Assembly: GCF_001612885.1 (NCBI RefSeq)
Contig: NZ_BDBH01000011.1
Location: forward strand, 186,001 to 250,000
Source: Nocardia harenae NBRC 108248
Lineage (GTDB): Bacteria > Actinomycetota > Actinomycetes > Mycobacteriales > Mycobacteriaceae
DNA: 64,000 nucleotides
Direction: 5' to 3'
Made by a program: the position numbers and the translations under genes. The notes beneath the pieces are model-generated. The model was given only the letters and a program-made list of their open reading frames with translations. It ran no database searches and was not told where the DNA came from. The first letter of the stretch is position 1. Every line of letters begins with the position of its first letter. Positions 59,116 to 64,000 of the stretch are shown here, one piece after another.

Positions 59116-60350
59116 GCGTTCTCCCAGGGTTGGCGACCACTACCGACTTCGAACGCCGTGGTGGGCCGGTTCACCGTGTCCTCCGTCTGCGCGATTTTCT
59201 GGGCGTCGTCGATCAGCGCGGCCGCGGCGGTCGCGTCGTCCATCCGGCTGGTGATGGGCTCCAGCTTCCGCTCGACCCATTCCTTCCCCTTGCCCACCGG
59301 ATTACTGACGAACTCCAGCAACTCCCGCACCCGATCACGCATCTCCTCGATCCTGCGGACTATATCGGTAACCAGGTCGACCACCTCCCAGATTTTCCGC
59401 GCCAGGTCGAGAATCTCCAGTGCGGTGCCGATCCCGGGAATCTTCTTGACCAGTTGCTTGAAGACCTGTTTCGCATTGCGGAAGTCGATGAACGAGGCGA
59501 TGAAGTCGCGCAGCTTCTCGCACGCGCTCCGCACGCCGTCCCGGATCGCGTCGGCGATCTCCGTCAGGCAATCCGAGATCACTCGGCCGACCGGCCCCTC
59601 CCACCGCAGCGCCGTGCTCTGGCCGCGGGCAAACTCCTCGAAGGCGACGGCCGCACGGCCGTCCCAGCGCGGCCCGACCTGCCGCACGGCGGAGTCGAGG
59701 TTGTCGCCGCACTGTTCGAGCGAATTGCCCGCCAGCTTGTAGCACTCCCCGATGCGCCGCAGTTCATTCCAGTTGGCGCTGATCGGGGACAGTACCGTCT
59801 CCAGAATATTGATCTCGCGGCCTGCCATTCTGGTGACGCTCTTGACCGCTTCGTTGACATCCCCGACCGCACCGGTGGTCTCGGCGATCAGATCGGCGAG
59901 CTCGGGCGGAGCCGCCCCCGGCGGATCGAGTGCGATGGAGTGGGGCAGGGAGTAGTTCGCCGCACCGGAGAAGGCGGCGACGATCCCCAGGTTCTCCCGG
60001 TCCGGATCGGCTGCGACCGGTGTGCCGTCGAATATGTTCGTGGTCGCCCGATTCAGTGCCTCGTAGTTCTGCTGTTCCCTATTCACGTACATCCAGGCCG
60101 CCCGGTTGAGTTCGTCGGCGGTATTCGCGGTGTGCATACCGATGCTCTGGAAGCGGTCCCGGAAGAGCGCCGCGGTGTCCTGGAAGGGGCCCTTCAGGGG
60201 ATCGAGGATGGCTCCGCCGAACCCTTCGGGGCGGACCGGGCAGTGTTGCAGCGTGAAGGCGGCGATGCCGGTGACGTCCTGCGCGATGGTCCGCACCGCG
60301 TTGCCGGCGCCTGCCACCTCCTCGGGCGCCGCCCTGAACAGCTCTGTCAT
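59112..60350 (-). CDS. Large WXG100/Esp-like protein, probable type VII secretion substrate
   Basis: 412 aa from ATG 60350. The N-terminal 40 residues (LFRAAPEEVAGAGNAVRTIA) resemble EspC-type ESX substrates. The middle has GPRWDGRAAVAFEEFARGQS, a WxG-like helical turn. The C-terminus is strongly helical (LVKKIPGIGTALEILDLARK, VWEVVDLVTDIVRRIEEMRD pattern). There is no signal peptide. The combination suggests an ESX-exported protein or polymorphic-toxin carrier, though no toxin domain is recognised. The next two genes are co-translated. Confidence 0.65.
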   Translation of the reverse strand: MTELFRAAPEEVAGAGNAVRTIAQDVTGIAAFTLQHCPVRPEGFGGAILDPLKGPFQDTAALFRDRFQSIGMHTANTADELNRAAWMYVNREQQNYEALNRATTNIFDGTPVAADPDRENLGIVAAFSGAANYSLPHSIALDPPGAAPPELADLIAETTGAVGDVNEAVKSVTRMAGREINILETVLSPISANWNELRRIGECYKLAGNSLEQCGDNLDSAVRQVGPRWDGRAAVAFEEFARGQSTALRWEGPVGRVISDCLTEIADAIRDGVRSACEKLRDFIASFIDFRNAKQVFKQLVKKIPGIGTALEILDLARKIWEVVDLVTDIVRRIEEMRDRVRELLEFVSNPVGKGKEWVERKLEPITSRMDDATAAAALIDDAQKIAQTEDTVNRPTTAFEVGSGRQPWENA

Positions 60351-61179
60351 CGCGGGGGCGATCCTTTCTCTTCCGTCAGGTGCAGCGAGCCGAGAATCCG
60401 CTCGACCTCGGACTCCGCCGCCGATTGCGCCAGCCCCCTTCGATGCTCGACCAGGAGAATCGCGATCTCCGCGGTAGCGGGCGCGCGCGTCGCCAGGACG
60501 TCGAAATGAGCGGTGCCGGAGGCGCACGGGCCGGGATCCGGGATCTTCGTTACCACCGCGGTGTACCGGACCGCGAGCCCGCTCCGCTCCGGACCGTCAT
60601 CTGGATCGGACCGCGCAGTTCGACCTCGGGTTGCGCACCGGCGTCGTCGGCGAAGATCCGTCCCGCCGAGGCGGCCACGGTGCGCGCCGCGTCCTCGAGC
60701 GTGGTGCCGTTCCGGCCGGTTACACCGACCTGTGCGAGCACGTCCGAGTCCGACTCGCGGCAGTAACCGTAGCCGTAGTCGCTCGCCGAGCCGATGCCGA
60801 GGATCAACCCGTCCCGGTCGGTCCAGCCGGCGACCATTGTGGACGATGCCCGCCACCCGGCGGTGGCCGACGGAACGACGTAGCTCAATCCGTAGCGGGT
60901 CGGCACCGGTTGGTCGGTGCCGGCCGGGACGACCGGCTTCGGCGGGGCTGTCTCGATGACGGGAAACTCGGGGGGTGGCGGCACCGGCGGTGCCGTGGAC
61001 GGGGGCGGCGGCGCGGTCCAGGCGGCGGTGACCTCGGCGCCCGGAACGAGATGGGCGATCGGATTTCCGACCCGGCCGATTACGAATATGAACGCGGCGG
61101 CCACGACCAGCAACCCGACTATCCGGCCGAGCGGGGCCAGGAAGCCGAACCGATGGGCGTGGTCGAAGAAGTTTCGCAT
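60347..61179 (-). pseudogene. DUF8017-like membrane-anchored protein, frameshifted by a 5-bp duplication
   Basis: From ATG 61179 the frame gives a membrane segment (IVGLLVVAAAFIFVIGRVG), a Pro-rich linker and the domain start (GLSYVVPSATAGWRASSTMV, DYGYGYCRESDSDVLAQVGV), then stops at 60550. The rest continues in another frame from about 60590 (GLAVRYTAVVTKIPDPGPCA, FDVLATRAPATAEIAILLVE) to 60347. At 60581-60590 GCTCC is tandemly duplicated. Removing one copy joins the frames exactly as QMTVRSGLAVRYTAVV. So the gene is broken by one 5-bp repeat (or is a sequencing error). Confidence 0.75.
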
Positions 61180-61330
61180 CGTCTTCTTGGACGCACGCAC
61201 GGCCCGGATGGTTCCCTGCCGATCACCCTCGCACGCACCGGCAGACATTCGCACGATCGGCAACGACTATCGCCGCCACCTGCGGCGACGGCGGCGCAGA
61301 GACTGGCGGCACAGTGCGGAGGGAGTACCG

Positions 61331-62458
<1,128 letters not shown>

Positions 62459-62489
62459 TCCGATCAGGCCACACGATGAGGAGAACACA

Positions 62490-63860
62490 GTGAAACGCAC
62501 CGTGCCCGTACTGGGCCTGGTGTTCGCGGCGGTCCTCGCGCTCAGCGCGTGCGGCGGCCTCGGCCCGACCGCGTCCGACGGGGACGCGCAGACCTCGCAG
62601 ATCCCGGAGCTGGCTCCGGACCAGAAGGTCTCGATCGTCTTCGAGTCCTACAACTACGGCCTCGCGGGCGCGTGGACCGACACCTTCGACAAGCTGCTCG
62701 GCGAGTTCCGCGCCACGCACCCGAATATCGAGGTCACGGCGCAGAAGCCGCAGGGCAACAGCCCCAACCCGGCCACCGACACGATCTCCAGCATCCAGAA
62801 CCAGATGGTGGCGGGCACCCCGCCGGACGTCGCCCAGCTCGGCTTCAGCGATCTGGACTTCACCATCAACCAGCTCGGCGCCAAGCCGCTGGATTCGCTG
62901 GTCGGCGCGGACGCCGTCGCCGCCAACTTCGACGGCAGCAAGCACCCCTACGCCCCGCGCGCCCGCACCCTCGCGGACTGGGACGGCCACACCTACGGCG
63001 TGCCGTTCGTCTTCTCCACCCCGGTGCTCTACTACAACGCCTCGCTCTTCACCGAGGCCGGGCTCGACCCGGCGAGGCCCCCCGCCACCTGGGACGAGGT
63101 GAACACCGCCGCGGCCGCGATCGCCAAGACCGGCAAGGGCGGCATCTACATCGACTGCCTGACCAAGACCGCCAAGGACTGGTGCTTCCAATCGCTGGTG
63201 CGCTCCAACGGCGGCCGGGTGATCTCGGAGGACCGGCGCAACCTGACCTTCGCCGAGCCCCCCGCCGTGGAGGTGGCGGCGCTCGGGCAGCGGCTGGTGG
63301 AGTCGGGCAGCATGCCCCGGCTGCAGCAGAAGCAGGGGTACGAGGCGTTCGGCCGCGGTGAGATCGGCATGATCCTGGAGACCAGCGCGGTGCAGGGCAC
63401 CTTCGTCTCCGGCGCCAAGGACAAGTGGGATCTGCGCGCGGCGCCCATGCCCGCCTTCGCGGGCAAGCCGGTGGTTCCGACGAATTCCGGTGCGTCGCTG
63501 CACATCCTGTCGAACGACCCGGCGAAGCAGCGGGCCTCGTGGGAGCTGATCAAGTTCCTGACCAGCGAGGGCGCCTACACCACCATCTCGCAGGGCATCG
63601 GCTACCTGCCGCTGCGCACCGGGCTGATGAACGATCCGGCGGGGCTGCAGGGCTGGGCCGCGAAGAACCCGCTGCTGGCGCCGAACGTGGCCCAGCTGGC
63701 GAGCATGGAGCCCTGGATCTCCATGCCGGGCAACAACTACCTGCAGATCCGGGACGGCATGATGGACGCGGTCGAGGCCGTCGTCTTCCAGAACAAGGAC
63801 CCCAGGTCCACGCTGGGCGCGGCGCGTGATCAGGGCGCCCAGCTGATGCCGCAGCAGTGA
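62490..63860 (+). CDS. ABC transporter solute-binding lipoprotein (UgpB/carbohydrate type)
   Basis: 456 aa. The lipobox LSAC has Cys21. Mature features of extracellular-binding family 1: TDTFDKLLGEFRATHPNIEV, NQMVAGTPPDVAQLGFSDLD, VPFVFSTPVLYYNASLFTEA and KDKWDLRAAPMPAFAGKPVV. GNNYLQIRDGMMDAVEAVVF closes the domain. A UgpB-like ligand (glycerol-3-phosphate or its diester) is suggested by the phosphodiesterase gene that follows, but sugars are equally possible. GTG start, RBS GAGGAG. Confidence 0.85.
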   Translation: MKRTVPVLGLVFAAVLALSACGGLGPTASDGDAQTSQIPELAPDQKVSIVFESYNYGLAGAWTDTFDKLLGEFRATHPNIEVTAQKPQGNSPNPATDTISSIQNQMVAGTPPDVAQLGFSDLDFTINQLGAKPLDSLVGADAVAANFDGSKHPYAPRARTLADWDGHTYGVPFVFSTPVLYYNASLFTEAGLDPARPPATWDEVNTAAAAIAKTGKGGIYIDCLTKTAKDWCFQSLVRSNGGRVISEDRRNLTFAEPPAVEVAALGQRLVESGSMPRLQQKQGYEAFGRGEIGMILETSAVQGTFVSGAKDKWDLRAAPMPAFAGKPVVPTNSGASLHILSNDPAKQRASWELIKFLTSEGAYTTISQGIGYLPLRTGLMNDPAGLQGWAAKNPLLAPNVAQLASMEPWISMPGNNYLQIRDGMMDAVEAVVFQNKDPRSTLGAARDQGAQLMPQQ

Positions 63861-63888
63861 CCGGCCATCCGTAACCGACCAACGAATC

Positions 63889-63921
63889 GAGCCGCGCGTC
63901 CCGATCGGGGGCGCGCGGCTC
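63889..63921 (+). terminator. Hairpin before the metallophosphoesterase gene
   Basis: A 10-bp perfect stem (GAGCCGCGCG at 63889-63898 with CGCGCGGCTC at 63912-63921) around a 13-nt loop, ending just before the next ribosome site. It may be a partial terminator or mRNA stabiliser. Confidence 0.5.
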
Positions 63922-63934
63922 CGGAGGGGGCTCC

Positions 63935-64000
63935 ATGTCCGAGGTGACCATCGTCCAGCTCACCGACACCCACATCCGCGCCACCGGTGAACGCGTGCAC
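63935..64000 (+). CDS. Metallophosphoesterase, N-terminal part (cut by window edge)
   Basis: 22 codons: MSEVTIVQLTDTHIRATGER then VH. The QLTDTH strand is the first metal-binding motif (DxH) of calcineurin-like phosphoesterases of the CpdA/GpdQ type. GGAGGGGG precedes the ATG. It probably hydrolyses a phosphodiester taken up by the ABC transporter, or cAMP. Confidence 0.7.
   Translation, partial: MSEVTIVQLTDTHIRATGERVH

Overview
The window is chromosomal DNA from a high-GC actinomycete. Nocardia or a close mycolic-acid relative is the best guess. The clues are strong G/C bias at third codon positions, many GTG starts, 4-nt ATGA/GTGA gene overlaps, F420-type enzymes (an LLM oxidoreductase and a PPOX-fold protein), an MTB12-like lipoprotein, DUF3558/DUF8017/DUF8020-like exported proteins and many FadE/FadD/SDR genes. 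No rRNA, tRNA, CRISPR array, transposase or prophage was seen.

Region 1 (about 0.2-8.5 kb and 16.5-23.2 kb) is a catabolic regulon of beta-oxidation type: amidohydrolase, SnoaL-like protein, two paired acyl-CoA dehydrogenases, enoyl-CoA hydratase, TetR regulator, thiolase, SDR, then enoyl-CoA hydratase, a second acyl-CoA dehydrogenase pair, acyl-CoA ligase, [2Fe-2S] ferredoxin, F420-type oxidoreductase and another SDR. A 15-bp palindrome, GAGAAT-N3-ATTCTC, lies in four of its intergenic regions and is probably the operator of the local TetR protein at 5747-6406. The end substrate is unknown; polycyclic or branched acyl-CoA side chains would fit.

Region 2 (about 8.7-16.55 kb) is an accessory island sitting inside that regulon. 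It has visibly less G/C-biased codons and encodes an XRE regulator with a Nudix-like C-terminal domain, a second protein with the same domain but no HTH, a PLP-dependent decarboxylase, a SAM methyltransferase, a small nucleotidyltransferase and a second-type arginyl-tRNA synthetase. The last four are nearly back to back. This is the best candidate for an undescribed system: an arginine or Arg-tRNA linked biosynthetic or self-resistance cassette.

Region 3 (23.2-34.1 kb) is a mix of metabolic genes: a thioredoxin-reductase-like flavoprotein, a VOC protein, an XRE-cupin regulator, a flavin monooxygenase/TetR/alpha-beta hydrolase operon, FabG-like SDR, DUF3089 protein, another FadE-SDR pair and an epimerase. 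Region 4 (34.1-42.7 kb) holds a PadR/membrane protein pair and a three-gene cassette made of a divergent sigma-70-like protein, an unknown protein and a large membrane-anchored WD40 protein, followed by convergent comB-like and membrane genes.

Region 5 (42.7-53.6 kb) has an acyltransferase, an amidohydrolase pseudogene, a phosphotransferase, an accessory ClpP pair (one member lacks the catalytic serine) beside a ClgR/PopR-like regulator, two clusters of a 61-nt palindromic repeat, an MFS transporter and several decayed genes. Region 6 (53.7-64 kb) carries a secreted protein, a ferredoxin-type reductase divergent from a FadE/thioesterase/hydrolase operon, a four-gene exported-protein operon with a 5-bp frameshifting duplication, and the start of an ABC sugar or glycerol-phosphate type uptake operon ending in a metallophosphoesterase cut by the window edge.
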